A stretch of DNA of 64,000 nucleotides, taken from the NCBI RefSeq assembly GCF_900101475.1, contig NZ_FMZV01000003.1, positions 1-64,000 of the forward strand, in the 5' to 3' direction. Made by a program: the position numbers and the translations under genes. Shown here in pieces: positions 53,172-61,422 of this stretch. This DNA comes from Ruegeria marina (GTDB lineage Bacteria > Pseudomonadota > Alphaproteobacteria > Rhodobacterales > Rhodobacteraceae). The first letter of the stretch is position 1. Every line of letters starts with the position of its first letter. Under the pieces are notes generated by a model. It was not told where the DNA came from and made no database searches. It worked only from the letters and a program-made list of their open reading frames with translations.

Positions 53172-54749
53172 ATGGCAAAAATCGCCTACATTCTTCTGTG
53201 TCACAAAGACCCCGACGCGATCATCATGCAGGCCGAGCGCCTGACTGCGGCGGGCGACTACATGTCGATTCACTTCGACGCCCGGGCCCGGCGGGCAGAC
53301 TACGACCGGATCAGAAGCGCCCTTGCCGACAACCCTAACGTCACCTTCGCCCGAAAGCGGATAAGATGCGGCTGGGGAGAGTGGTCACTGGTGCAGGCCT
53401 CACTCTATGCGACCGAGGCTGCGTTGGAAGAGTTTCCGCGCGCCACCCATTTCTACATGCTTTCAGGCGACTGCATGGCGATCAAGACAGCAGAATATGC
53501 CCATGAATTTCTGGATGCGAACGACCGCGATTTCATCGAAAGCCACGACTATTTCGAAAGCGACTGGATCAAGACCGGATGGAAGGAAGAGCGGCTGATC
53601 TACCGCCATTGGTTCAACGAGCGCACACAGAAAAAACGGTTCTATGCGATGTACAACGCCCAGAGGCGGCTTGGGCTGACACGCGAGATTCCGCACGATA
53701 TCCAGGTGATGATCGGCAGCCAGTGGTGGTGCCTGCGACGCCGCACTATCGAATGGGTGCTCGAATTCAGCCGCAGACGCCGTGATGTCATGCGCTTCTT
53801 CGCCACGACCTGGATTCCGGACGAGACATTTTTCCAGACCCTGGTGCGGCACCTGATCCCGGAGCACGAAATCGAAAGCCGGACGCTGACCTTTCTGATG
53901 TTTTCGGATTACGGGATGCCGGTGACCTTCTACAACGATCACTACGACCTGCTGTTGAGCCAGGATTTCCTCTTCGCGCGCAAGATCAGCCCCGAGGCAA
54001 AGGAACTTAAGGCGCGGCTCGGACGGCTTTACGCGGCGCATGGGGTAAGTTTCCGCATATCCAACGAGGGACGCAATCTGTACAAGTTCCTGACCGGGCG
54101 CGGCCGGATCGGGCGGCGGTTCGCCATGCGGTTCTGGGAAACCGAAAGCTCGCTGGGCCGCGAGAGGGAACTGTTGATCCTGGTCTGCAAGAAATGGCAC
54201 GTGGCCAAGCGGCTTCTGGAACAGATCCGCCAGGTGACCAACGTGCCGACAATCGAGTATCTGTTCAGCGAGGAAAGCACGCCGCTGCCCGATCTCGGAG
54301 GCATTCAGGCGACGCTGGAAAAACGCACCCGCCACCGCCGCGCCCTGATGCGGATGCTGTTCGAATATTTCGAGACCGATCGGCTTGTCATTTGTCTCGA
54401 CCCGTCGAATCTGGACCTGATGCACGACTTCTTTTCCGACCGGTCGGTCACCCGGATGCTCGAAATAGAATGCCAGTTCACTGACGAATACCTGATCGGG
54501 CACGCATTCAGGGTCGGACTCGCCGGCGAACGCACCCCCAAGGCCACGCTGGAGCGGCTGCTGCCCACCATCCGCAACGAGATGACCTATGAGGCGGACC
54601 GCATCCGCGATGCCGGTTTTGCCCGCTATGGCCGCATCCACCAGACCTCGACCCCCGAGGAAAATGCCCACAAGGTGGCCGAGTTCCTTTCGATTCCCTG
54701 GGACCAGGCGCTGCGGATCATGCAGAACGACCACATGTTCGCCGATTGA
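53172..54749 (+). CDS. GT14-type (core-2/I-branching) glycosyltransferase with DUF5928-like C-terminal region
   Basis: A 525-residue protein. Residues 1-260 resemble beta-1,6-N-acetylglucosaminyltransferases: KIAYILLCHKDPDAII opens the fold, MSIHFDAR and GWGEWSLVQASLYATEAAL follow, with the acidic FYMLSGDCMAIK region and WIPDETFFQTL. Residues about 330-525 form a separate domain (ELLILVCKKWHVAKRLLEQI) found in Rhodobacteraceae and of unknown role (DUF5928-like, from memory). No signal peptide, so it acts in the cytoplasm on an activated sugar. Convergent with the cytochrome gene. Confidence 0.82.
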   Translation: MAKIAYILLCHKDPDAIIMQAERLTAAGDYMSIHFDARARRADYDRIRSALADNPNVTFARKRIRCGWGEWSLVQASLYATEAALEEFPRATHFYMLSGDCMAIKTAEYAHEFLDANDRDFIESHDYFESDWIKTGWKEERLIYRHWFNERTQKKRFYAMYNAQRRLGLTREIPHDIQVMIGSQWWCLRRRTIEWVLEFSRRRRDVMRFFATTWIPDETFFQTLVRHLIPEHEIESRTLTFLMFSDYGMPVTFYNDHYDLLLSQDFLFARKISPEAKELKARLGRLYAAHGVSFRISNEGRNLYKFLTGRGRIGRRFAMRFWETESSLGRERELLILVCKKWHVAKRLLEQIRQVTNVPTIEYLFSEESTPLPDLGGIQATLEKRTRHRRALMRMLFEYFETDRLVICLDPSNLDLMHDFFSDRSVTRMLEIECQFTDEYLIGHAFRVGLAGERTPKATLERLLPTIRNEMTYEADRIRDAGFARYGRIHQTSTPEENAHKVAEFLSIPWDQALRIMQNDHMFAD

Positions 54750-54758
54750 CTCCCTGGC

Positions 54759-55187
54759 TCACCGAATGCCGTTGGCAACCTGTATCTCACGTATGTAGGC
54801 CACGATCATCGCAACGTCGCCGCGACTGAGCCCCTCGACCGACGGCATGTCACCGAAGGGCCAGTGGTGGGCGCGCACACCCAGGCTGACAGCGCGCTGG
54901 AACGCTTCGTCGGCGTGATGGGACGGTTCATAGATCTTGTGGATCAGGGGCGGAGCGACCCCCTGTCGGCCCGACGCATCGTCACCGTGGCAACTGGCGC
55001 ATTTCGCCTGAAACAAACGCATACCGATCTTGGCGTTCTCGGACAGGCTGTCAGGAATTGTCACGGGAACGAGTGCAGCACCTGCCGCTGGCGGCGACGC
55101 CTCGTCCTTTGCCCAGGGTTTCAGCCAGACGGCATATGTTCCGGCCAGAATGGCCAAAACCAGAAAGAAAATTACAGCGCGTTTCAC
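54759..55187 (-). CDS. Membrane-anchored or secreted mono-heme c-type cytochrome
   Basis: A 142-residue protein. An N-terminal hydrophobic segment (about 4-22) precedes a class I cytochrome c domain with heme motif CASCH (about residue 63) and axial methionine probably in GDMPS (about 114). No clear signal cleavage site, so it is probably tethered to the periplasmic face. It lies at the 3' end of the unknown AAA+ cluster, 70 bases after the DUF1523 gene, and may or may not belong to it. Confidence 0.88.
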   Translation of the reverse strand: MKRAVIFFLVLAILAGTYAVWLKPWAKDEASPPAAGAALVPVTIPDSLSENAKIGMRLFQAKCASCHGDDASGRQGVAPPLIHKIYEPSHHADEAFQRAVSLGVRAHHWPFGDMPSVEGLSRGDVAMIVAYIREIQVANGIR

Positions 55188-55257
55188 AAGCAGCTCCTGT
55201 TCTGGATGCTCATCCAGTTTCTGAACGTTCCGGCAGGGGCAAGGTCAAGACGAAAAG

Positions 55258-55902
55258 CTATTTCGATTTCCAGCTGTCAAGCCAGCGCCGGAACCGGCCG
55301 CGGCGTTCCTCGATCGCCTCGCCGGCGGCGTAGAGGCTGTCTTCGACATCCTCGATTACCGGGTCGATCCGGGCCTCGCGGAACCGCCGCCAGCGCACCC
55401 ACACGGCCCAGAGCAGCGCCGCCAGCAGGGTGAGGATCACGATGTTGAACCAGGGGATCAGGCGCACATCCGGCCCGGCCACCGGCTTTATCGCGACCGC
55501 ATTGGGAAAGATCGACAGGAATTCGTTGCGCCAGCCGTAATGGGTGACCGCCACCCATTCGGGTTTGTCCCTGGACGAGATCGCGTCATTCGCCTCGGTA
55601 TAGAGATTGGCAGTGTCGAACTTGAAATAGGGCGGCCAGCTCCAGCTCGTATCCTCGTTGCGATAGACCCGCGGGCGGCCCCCCGGCGTCACCCCCTGGA
55701 TGAATTGCACGTCGCGGTTGATGATACTGGCCGACTGATCGTCTGGCCGCGACCAGAAGATGCGCGTCCAGTCATTCAGCTCCTGCCGTTCCTCGTAGGT
55801 GTTGACGATCCGCACGATGTCGCGCTGCGGCAGGGTATAGTGCAGGAAGGCGGCGAAACTGACCCAGAACACCACGATTATCGTCCATTTGACATAGCGC
55901 AT
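55258..55902 (-). CDS. DUF1523 family membrane protein
   Basis: A 214-residue protein with a hydrophobic helix at each end of a periplasmic domain (about 6-24 and 146-166) and a basic cytoplasmic tail (RRFREARIDP to RWLDSWKSK). The domain segment VRIVNTYEERQELND and FNFDT-like KFDTANLYTEAND match DUF1523. Function unknown. It is ten bases after the small membrane protein gene in the same run of minus-strand genes. Confidence 0.8.
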   Translation of the reverse strand: MRYVKWTIIVVFWVSFAAFLHYTLPQRDIVRIVNTYEERQELNDWTRIFWSRPDDQSASIINRDVQFIQGVTPGGRPRVYRNEDTSWSWPPYFKFDTANLYTEANDAISSRDKPEWVAVTHYGWRNEFLSIFPNAVAIKPVAGPDVRLIPWFNIVILTLLAALLWAVWVRWRRFREARIDPVIEDVEDSLYAAGEAIEERRGRFRRWLDSWKSK

Positions 55903-55912
55903 GGCCAGGTCC

Positions 55913-56179
55913 TCACATGAAATTCACGATATAGATCAGCACCGCGATCAACGCCCAGGGGACAAAGTAGACCCCCAGGATCAGCTTGCGCCGGAACGAT
56001 CCGTCATAGGCCCTGAGGCCGCGTTCGACAAAGGCCTCCTTGTCGCCGGTCTTGCCCTTTTCGTCCCACCAGCGTTCCAGCTTATCGCGCCGTACCGCGC
56101 GCGAATAGAATGACAGCGCCACATAGACTACCGTCTGCACGATCAGCAGGACAAGGACAAGCCTGAGAAGTCCGAACAC
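55913..56179 (-). CDS. Small two-TM membrane protein of the AAA+ cluster
   Basis: An 88-residue protein with two hydrophobic helices (about 3-24 and 66-86) separated by a charged cytoplasmic loop (RRDKLERWWDEKGKTGDKEAFVERG). No known family. It starts one base after the stop of the 448-residue gene and is followed by the DUF1523 gene after ten bases, so it is part of the same operon. Confidence 0.78.
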   Translation of the reverse strand: MFGLLRLVLVLLIVQTVVYVALSFYSRAVRRDKLERWWDEKGKTGDKEAFVERGLRAYDGSFRRKLILGVYFVPWALIAVLIYIVNFM

Positions 56180-56180
56180 C

Positions 56181-57527
56181 CTATCTCCTCCGTACCGCGC
56201 CCCAGGGACCGACCCGTTCGATCAGCGCCGCGTCGACGGCAGGGCTTGCCTCGCCGCTCATGTCCGGTTCGTGTCCGAACAGGGCCGCGCGCGCCCCCGC
56301 CTTGTCCACCTGATACTCGCGCGCCAGGAAATCGGCAACAAAGGCGCGCTTGGCCTCGGGCCAGGTTGTATAGAGACGATAGAACAGTTCCTTGTGACAG
56401 ATAAACAGCTGGCGGGCGTCCAGCGGCGCCAGTTCCGCCAGCAGCATGTTGACCAGGTCGCGGTCGGGCGTGTCGGCGGCGCGCAGCCCGTAGAAATAGG
56501 CAGGGTCTTCGGCCGCGATGCGCGGCCAGTCGCCGCCGTTCTCGGCCCAGCGCGCCAATTGCGCCAGCCCGTGATATTCCTCGGGCAACCGGTCGGCATG
56601 CATCCGCGCCAGCCGCCGCATGTCGCCGCGATCGAGGCCCGACAACTCCAGCCCGGTATCCGCGATGGTGTCGATGACGATGAAATCCATCTTTTGCCGC
56701 AGCACCGCCGCTGCATCCATCCCCCGCGCCCGCACGATGGGTTCGGCGAGCTTGTTGAAATCAAGGAACTTGGCAATGCGGTTGCGTTCGCTCAGGTCGA
56801 ACACGTATTTCACCGGCATCTCGCCCTCGGGCTTGTCGCCCGCGCAGATCATCGCCGGGTGCTGCACATCAGGGAACAGGTAGAGCCCGCCGAAATGCGC
56901 CGTCCAGAAATTGCGCTGCTCATGCGCCTTGTGGCTCAGGTGCACCGGGTTGCGGGTGATGTCGCCGGTCTGCCTGGCAATGCCGATCATCTCGGCGATC
57001 AGCACATCGTCGAACCAGGCGTCGTCTTCGGTCTTGAACCGCTCGATCATTGCCGCCAGTTTACCCGCGTTCTTCAGCGTGCCGCCCACGGTGTCGGCCT
57101 CGATCTCGATCTTGCGCAGGGTGAAAAGGTCGGCGGGTGAGCGCAGCTTGAAGACCGAGTTCACCAGCTCCCCCGCCACCGCATCGGTGGCGGTCAGCGC
57201 AAAAAGCTGCGCCTCGTTCGCCTCGATGAACTCGCGCAGGATGGCGCGCGAGGTCGAGAATTTGACGTTCAGGAGCGGCGCGCGCTTTTGCTCGGGCGTC
57301 AGCAGGATGAACTGCCGGTTGACCCCGTTGGGGTTGAGGTAGAGCGGATCGCCCAGTTCATCGCCGATCTCGGGCGAATAACCCGAGATGTCGATATGGA
57401 AATCGGTGAGCGCCGTGGTCTTGCCCGCGAGATGCTGGAGCGCGCGATTATACCGCTCTACCAGCGCCGGGCTGGAGATATGCACGAGATTGCCGAACAT
57501 CAGGCCGGATTGGATGAGGCGGATCAT
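56181..57527 (-). CDS. Unknown 448-residue protein of the AAA+ cluster (DUF6638-like)
   Basis: A soluble, mixed-structure protein without signal peptide or membrane helix. It opens MIRLIQSGLMFGNLVHISSP and contains GYSPEIGDELGDPLYLNPNG and a helical C-terminal half. I associate it, with moderate confidence and from memory, with DUF6638, a family of Rhodobacterales. No catalytic motif is apparent. Its start overlaps the stop of the low-GC gene as ATGA and its stop nearly touches the next start, showing a tightly coupled operon. Confidence 0.75.
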   Translation of the reverse strand: MIRLIQSGLMFGNLVHISSPALVERYNRALQHLAGKTTALTDFHIDISGYSPEIGDELGDPLYLNPNGVNRQFILLTPEQKRAPLLNVKFSTSRAILREFIEANEAQLFALTATDAVAGELVNSVFKLRSPADLFTLRKIEIEADTVGGTLKNAGKLAAMIERFKTEDDAWFDDVLIAEMIGIARQTGDITRNPVHLSHKAHEQRNFWTAHFGGLYLFPDVQHPAMICAGDKPEGEMPVKYVFDLSERNRIAKFLDFNKLAEPIVRARGMDAAAVLRQKMDFIVIDTIADTGLELSGLDRGDMRRLARMHADRLPEEYHGLAQLARWAENGGDWPRIAAEDPAYFYGLRAADTPDRDLVNMLLAELAPLDARQLFICHKELFYRLYTTWPEAKRAFVADFLAREYQVDKAGARAALFGHEPDMSGEASPAVDAALIERVGPWGAVRRR

Positions 57528-58300
57528 GGCGCTGGATCCAACTTTCTTCCAATACTATCGATCAATTTGGTAAGCTGCTCTAATCGACCTTCTAGCTGAG
57601 TAGACTTACTGGCGCGACCTAATGCATCGCGATGCTGACACAACACAGAGTACATACTTTCTAGTGCTTTGCATCTGATCGGTGGCTTGATCGCCTCTCC
57701 ATCAACCAGTGAATTCAGAGCGCTCTCTAAATTACTCAATAAATCATGAACGTCTGACTCAATTATGTCTCGCCCTCTAGAGTACTTCTTTTGAGCATGG
57801 TTCAGAAGGACCAGTTCAGTACTTTCACCAACTCCAAACAGTACTTCTTGCCTACCACCAAGAACCTCGATGACCGCGTCTTTTAGAACCTTCTTCAACT
57901 TACCTGCTTCTGCACCCCAATACTGCTCTATCCGCAACCTTTGTTCTTCTACCAATACTTTGTTCTGAGACTTTAGAATCTCAACCTGAGAGTCTTGAGC
58001 TTCAGCCATCTTCTGGAACTCTTTTCTTGTTAGTTCCAGCTCCTTGCGTTGCTCTCCCAATTCCTGGCTTTGCAGCCAAACGGTGACAATAATCCAAACA
58101 AACGCGAGCGCTCCCGCAAAACCGGCAAGCGTATCCCCAATCTCATTTGGTCGCGCTGCCAAAAACGTTGAGAACTTTGTTTGGCAGACGCCTTCACTAT
58201 CGCAATCGGCTTGAAAACCGATCCAAAGCGCAAGCGACAGCACGGCCAAAGTTGCCAGAACACCCCAGAACACCGGATGAAAGCACAGGCGTTTACCCAT
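57524..58300 (-). CDS. Low-GC two-TM coiled-coil protein embedded in the AAA+ cluster
   Basis: A 258-residue protein with two hydrophobic helices (about 9-28 and 56-77) and a long charged coiled-coil (QELGEQRKELELTRKEFQK onward), then a helical C-terminal part. No known family. By hand count 57541-57900 is about 44% G+C against about 65% nearby, and codons are AT-rich. Yet the start (58300) overlaps the ATPase stop and the stop overlaps the next start by four bases, so it is an integral operon member. This suggests replacement by a foreign or rapidly evolving version. A longer frame upstream is antisense-like and rejected. Confidence 0.78.
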   Translation of the reverse strand: MGKRLCFHPVFWGVLATLAVLSLALWIGFQADCDSEGVCQTKFSTFLAARPNEIGDTLAGFAGALAFVWIIVTVWLQSQELGEQRKELELTRKEFQKMAEAQDSQVEILKSQNKVLVEEQRLRIEQYWGAEAGKLKKVLKDAVIEVLGGRQEVLFGVGESTELVLLNHAQKKYSRGRDIIESDVHDLLSNLESALNSLVDGEAIKPPIRCKALESMYSVLCQHRDALGRASKSTQLEGRLEQLTKLIDSIGRKLDPAP

Positions 58301-60233
58301 CCTTCCCCTCCAGATACCGTTTCTTCGCCGCGTCCATCCGGCCCATCTCGCGCACCATGCCGTCGATGGCGACCTCGTCCGACTTGTCGGCATAACGGAA
58401 CTCGGAATCCGCATAGCGGTTGATCTCCTGCACCACCATCTCGACCGTGATCGGCCTGCGCAGCTCCTCGATCATCGCGCATTTGGTGTCATAGTCGCGA
58501 AACAGGAACAGGTCGGGGTTCTCCATCCATTCGTCGGGCAGTTCGAAATCCATCGCCCGCACCTTGACCGCGTCGGTGATGTTCTTGATCGCGCGGCCCG
58601 TGAAGCGTTCGTCAGCCTCCTGTATCCCTTTCAGGTACGTCCCCAGCTTGGCGATGGTGTCGAGCGGCCCGACCTGTGCCGCCACCCGCTCCCACACCTG
58701 TGCCAGCCCGGCCTCTTGCGGGCGGCCATGGGCGGCAAAGCTGGCGGCGACCGCGCGCTTGATCTCTTGCGCGGCATAGAGGTCGTGATCGCCCAGCGGG
58801 ATCTCGTGGCGCTTGCCCAGCAGCAGGGCCAGGATGTCGATGTAATCCTCGCGCGTCTGCGGCCCGTCGACCAGGAACCGCGCGCCCGCCCGCTGGCGCA
58901 GGGCGTCGTCGACATTCTCGGGGTAGTTCGAGAACATGCCGAAGGTGCAATTGCCGCGCACCACCGTATTGGCGCCGGAAAACGCCTCCATGAACACCGC
59001 CGTCACCTCCTGCTGGCCCGCGCTGGACTGCCGGTCGCCGCGCTTGCCCGCGATCTGGTCGATATCGTCGATGGTGCCGAACCCGATCACGCCGGGATCG
59101 AGCACGTTCTGGACAAACGCCTTGGCGTTCTGGCCCGACTTGCCCTGATAACTGTCGATATTGTCGATACCGAAGTTCTGATAGCGGAACGGATAGCCCG
59201 CGTTGCGGCAATATTCGTCGATCAGCCCCGCCATCATCTGGATCAGCGTCGTCTTGCCGGTGCCCGGCTTGCCGTCGCCCATGAAGGTGAAGATGAAGCC
59301 GCCCAGTTCCGCAAACGGGTTCAGGCGGCGCTCGAAATCATAGGCCATCAGCATCTTGGCCAGCCTCAGGGCCTGGTATTTGGCGATATGATTGCCCACG
59401 ACCTCGTTCGGTTTCTTGAACGTCATGGTGAGCGTACTCGACCGCGCCTTGGCCGCCGGGGTGAACCCGCGCAGGGTCAGGTCGTCGGCCTCGACGCGCC
59501 AGGTGGCAGCCGTGAAGGGCGCGAGATGCGCCGCCGCCTGCGCGCGGGCGGCGGCCTTGGCCATCAGCTGTTCGGCGAACGCTGCGGTCGTGGCCACCAG
59601 CTGCGCATCGTCAGCCGCGAATTGCGCCAGTTTCCGGTCGAGCTCCCACAGCGCGCCATGCAGCGCCAGTTGCGCGTTGTCGGTCAGGAATTCCTCGACC
59701 TCGCCCACCTCGACCGAGACCGCGCCCAGATGTGGTGACAGCAGGTAGGCCAGCGCATTGCCGAAGACATGCGCAACGACAAGCGCCTCGGCGGTCAGCA
59801 GCTCAGCAAACTCGCTCTTGCGCGCCGGCGGCAAGTCGCCCGCAAGATTGGCGCGCTTGAGGTCCGAAAGCGGCGTGCGCTCGGCATAGGTATCGCCCAT
59901 CGCAAAGGCGATCGCGATCGCGCGCCGGATCGCCCGTGCCACGGTGGCCTGCAACGGCGAGGTCAGGGTATCGCCGTCGTCCGCCACCGTAATCCGGTCA
60001 AGCAGGTGCACCCCATCGGGCCGCGACACCCGCCGCGTCACCAGCCCCGGCGTGGTAGAGCGGAACCGCCGGGCTGCGGGAATGCCGGGCGATCTTTCCT
60101 CCACTGGCCCATGCGCGCCGGCCCGCGCCACCCGCGTCGCATGGTCGAACCCCTCAAGCAGTGCCGCTGCCGCCAGGTAATGGGCGCGGATCGCCTCTTC
60201 GCGCAATTCCATCTGGTCCGATGTCAGGCTCAT
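58293..60233 (-). CDS. AAA+ ATPase of an uncharacterised cluster
   Basis: A 646-residue protein. The N-terminal 300 residues are helical and unassigned. The AAA+ module has Walker A GDGKPGTGKTT (about 320), a Walker B-like GFGTIDDIDQIAGKRGD (about 377), and a sensor-1-like MFSNYPEN with downstream arginine-rich DDALRQRAGARFLVDGP. The long loop after Walker B suggests a remodelling ATPase. No membrane segment. Its partners are probably the coiled-coil, unknown and membrane proteins of the same operon. A 33-base intergenic repeat separates it from the gene upstream. Confidence 0.83.
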   Translation of the reverse strand: MSLTSDQMELREEAIRAHYLAAAALLEGFDHATRVARAGAHGPVEERSPGIPAARRFRSTTPGLVTRRVSRPDGVHLLDRITVADDGDTLTSPLQATVARAIRRAIAIAFAMGDTYAERTPLSDLKRANLAGDLPPARKSEFAELLTAEALVVAHVFGNALAYLLSPHLGAVSVEVGEVEEFLTDNAQLALHGALWELDRKLAQFAADDAQLVATTAAFAEQLMAKAAARAQAAAHLAPFTAATWRVEADDLTLRGFTPAAKARSSTLTMTFKKPNEVVGNHIAKYQALRLAKMLMAYDFERRLNPFAELGGFIFTFMGDGKPGTGKTTLIQMMAGLIDEYCRNAGYPFRYQNFGIDNIDSYQGKSGQNAKAFVQNVLDPGVIGFGTIDDIDQIAGKRGDRQSSAGQQEVTAVFMEAFSGANTVVRGNCTFGMFSNYPENVDDALRQRAGARFLVDGPQTREDYIDILALLLGKRHEIPLGDHDLYAAQEIKRAVAASFAAHGRPQEAGLAQVWERVAAQVGPLDTIAKLGTYLKGIQEADERFTGRAIKNITDAVKVRAMDFELPDEWMENPDLFLFRDYDTKCAMIEELRRPITVEMVVQEINRYADSEFRYADKSDEVAIDGMVREMGRMDAAKKRYLEGKDG

Positions 60234-60249
60234 GTCACAACGCCCCTGT

Positions 60250-60282
60250 CTTCACTTTGCTCAAAATACTCCCGCCGGAGGC
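60250..60282 (+). repeat. Dispersed 33-base intergenic repeat, copy 2
   Basis: Matches 37315-37347 at 29 of 33 positions and shares AAAATACTCCCGCCGGAGGC exactly. It lies in the 67-base gap between the 372-residue gene and the ATPase gene, so within a transcribed operon. Confidence 0.6.
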
Positions 60283-60300
60283 TTGGCCCGGCAGGGCCAA

Positions 60301-61419
60301 TCAGTATCGCAGCACCTGCCCGCCCTCGCTCACCACGAATTTGCGCACATCGGCGAAGCCCGGCGGGTTGCGTTCCGCCAGAACCTGGAACGGGCGCTGT
60401 GGCAGGATGATGGCCCGGCTGGTTCGGGTCGCCCCGGTTTCCGCCCCCTGCCCGCCGAAGGGATCCAGCGCAAACACCTCGCGTTCGACCGTGCCGAACC
60501 AGCCCGACCGCTCGCGGGTCACGTCCTGGCTTTCCAGTTCCTCGCTGGTCCAGGCCAACGCCCAGTCCTGTCCTGCCGGGGACTGGGCATCCTCCAGCAC
60601 GGCGCGCAGCGGCCCGGATTGTTCGGTGAAGGCCGAGGAATACATCGGCCCGACATGGATGCGGCGCAGGTGCTTGGGGTGAAGGTCGTCGAAATCCTCG
60701 TCGAACCCCCTGGCGATGGTCAGCAGCTTGAGCCCGCTCAGCGACTGCGCCATCAGATGCGCCTGCGCCTCGGGCCAGCGGTGCTGATCCTTGGGCAGGG
60801 CGGTCTTGCCGGTGTCCTCGACACGCATGATGTAGATTACCGGCAGGTTGATCTGGCTGTCATAAATGGCCCAGTGCAGCAGGAAACTGCGCCGTTCGCC
60901 GCGAGTCTCCAGCCAATGGCATTCGGGATCGTTGCGCTGCCAGAACATCTGGCCGCGTGAAAGCTCCTCGTAATACTGCCTCTGCGACAGGGCGAATTGC
61001 AGTTTGGTCGGAATTTCGTGGGCTCCGAGTATCTGCCGAACCATCTGGTCCTTCAGCTCCGCTTCCGACGGCATATTGGCGAGGTGGCTCGCCGCCTGCT
61101 GCGCATCGTTCGCCATGGTCATCAGTTCCGCCGCCACCGGAAAGCCGCTCTCGCGCCTGTCCATGTTGAGCGACCCGAAGAACCGCCCCGTGTCACGCCC
61201 GACCAGCAGGTATTTCATGCTGAGCGCACGAAAGGTGAAGAGCAGCCCCGAGATGTAACGCGAGACGATGCGCACCTCGTCCCGGCTGATCGCCCCTTCG
61301 GCCTCCATGTTGGCCGCAACCCGCAGCAGATGGGTTGTAATGGTCTCGAACTTGCGGAAATACCGGCGAGATGCAAAATTGTCGGTCAGCCCGACGTGAT
61401 CGTGGGCGGGATCGGCCAA
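60301..61419 (-). CDS. Unknown 372-residue protein of the AAA+ cluster
   Basis: A soluble protein, helical in the first 150 residues (YFRKFETITTHLLRVAANME, SRYISGLLFTFRALSMKYLLVG) and mixed in the rest, where WLETRGERRSFLLHWAIYDSQ and SRAIILPQRPFQVLAERNPP stand out. No signal peptide, membrane helix or known motif. It starts three bases after the stop of the coiled-coil gene. Probably a partner of the coiled-coil protein and the ATPase. Confidence 0.72.
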   Translation of the reverse strand: MADPAHDHVGLTDNFASRRYFRKFETITTHLLRVAANMEAEGAISRDEVRIVSRYISGLLFTFRALSMKYLLVGRDTGRFFGSLNMDRRESGFPVAAELMTMANDAQQAASHLANMPSEAELKDQMVRQILGAHEIPTKLQFALSQRQYYEELSRGQMFWQRNDPECHWLETRGERRSFLLHWAIYDSQINLPVIYIMRVEDTGKTALPKDQHRWPEAQAHLMAQSLSGLKLLTIARGFDEDFDDLHPKHLRRIHVGPMYSSAFTEQSGPLRAVLEDAQSPAGQDWALAWTSEELESQDVTRERSGWFGTVEREVFALDPFGGQGAETGATRTSRAIILPQRPFQVLAERNPPGFADVRKFVVSEGGQVLRY

Positions 61420-61422
61420 GGA

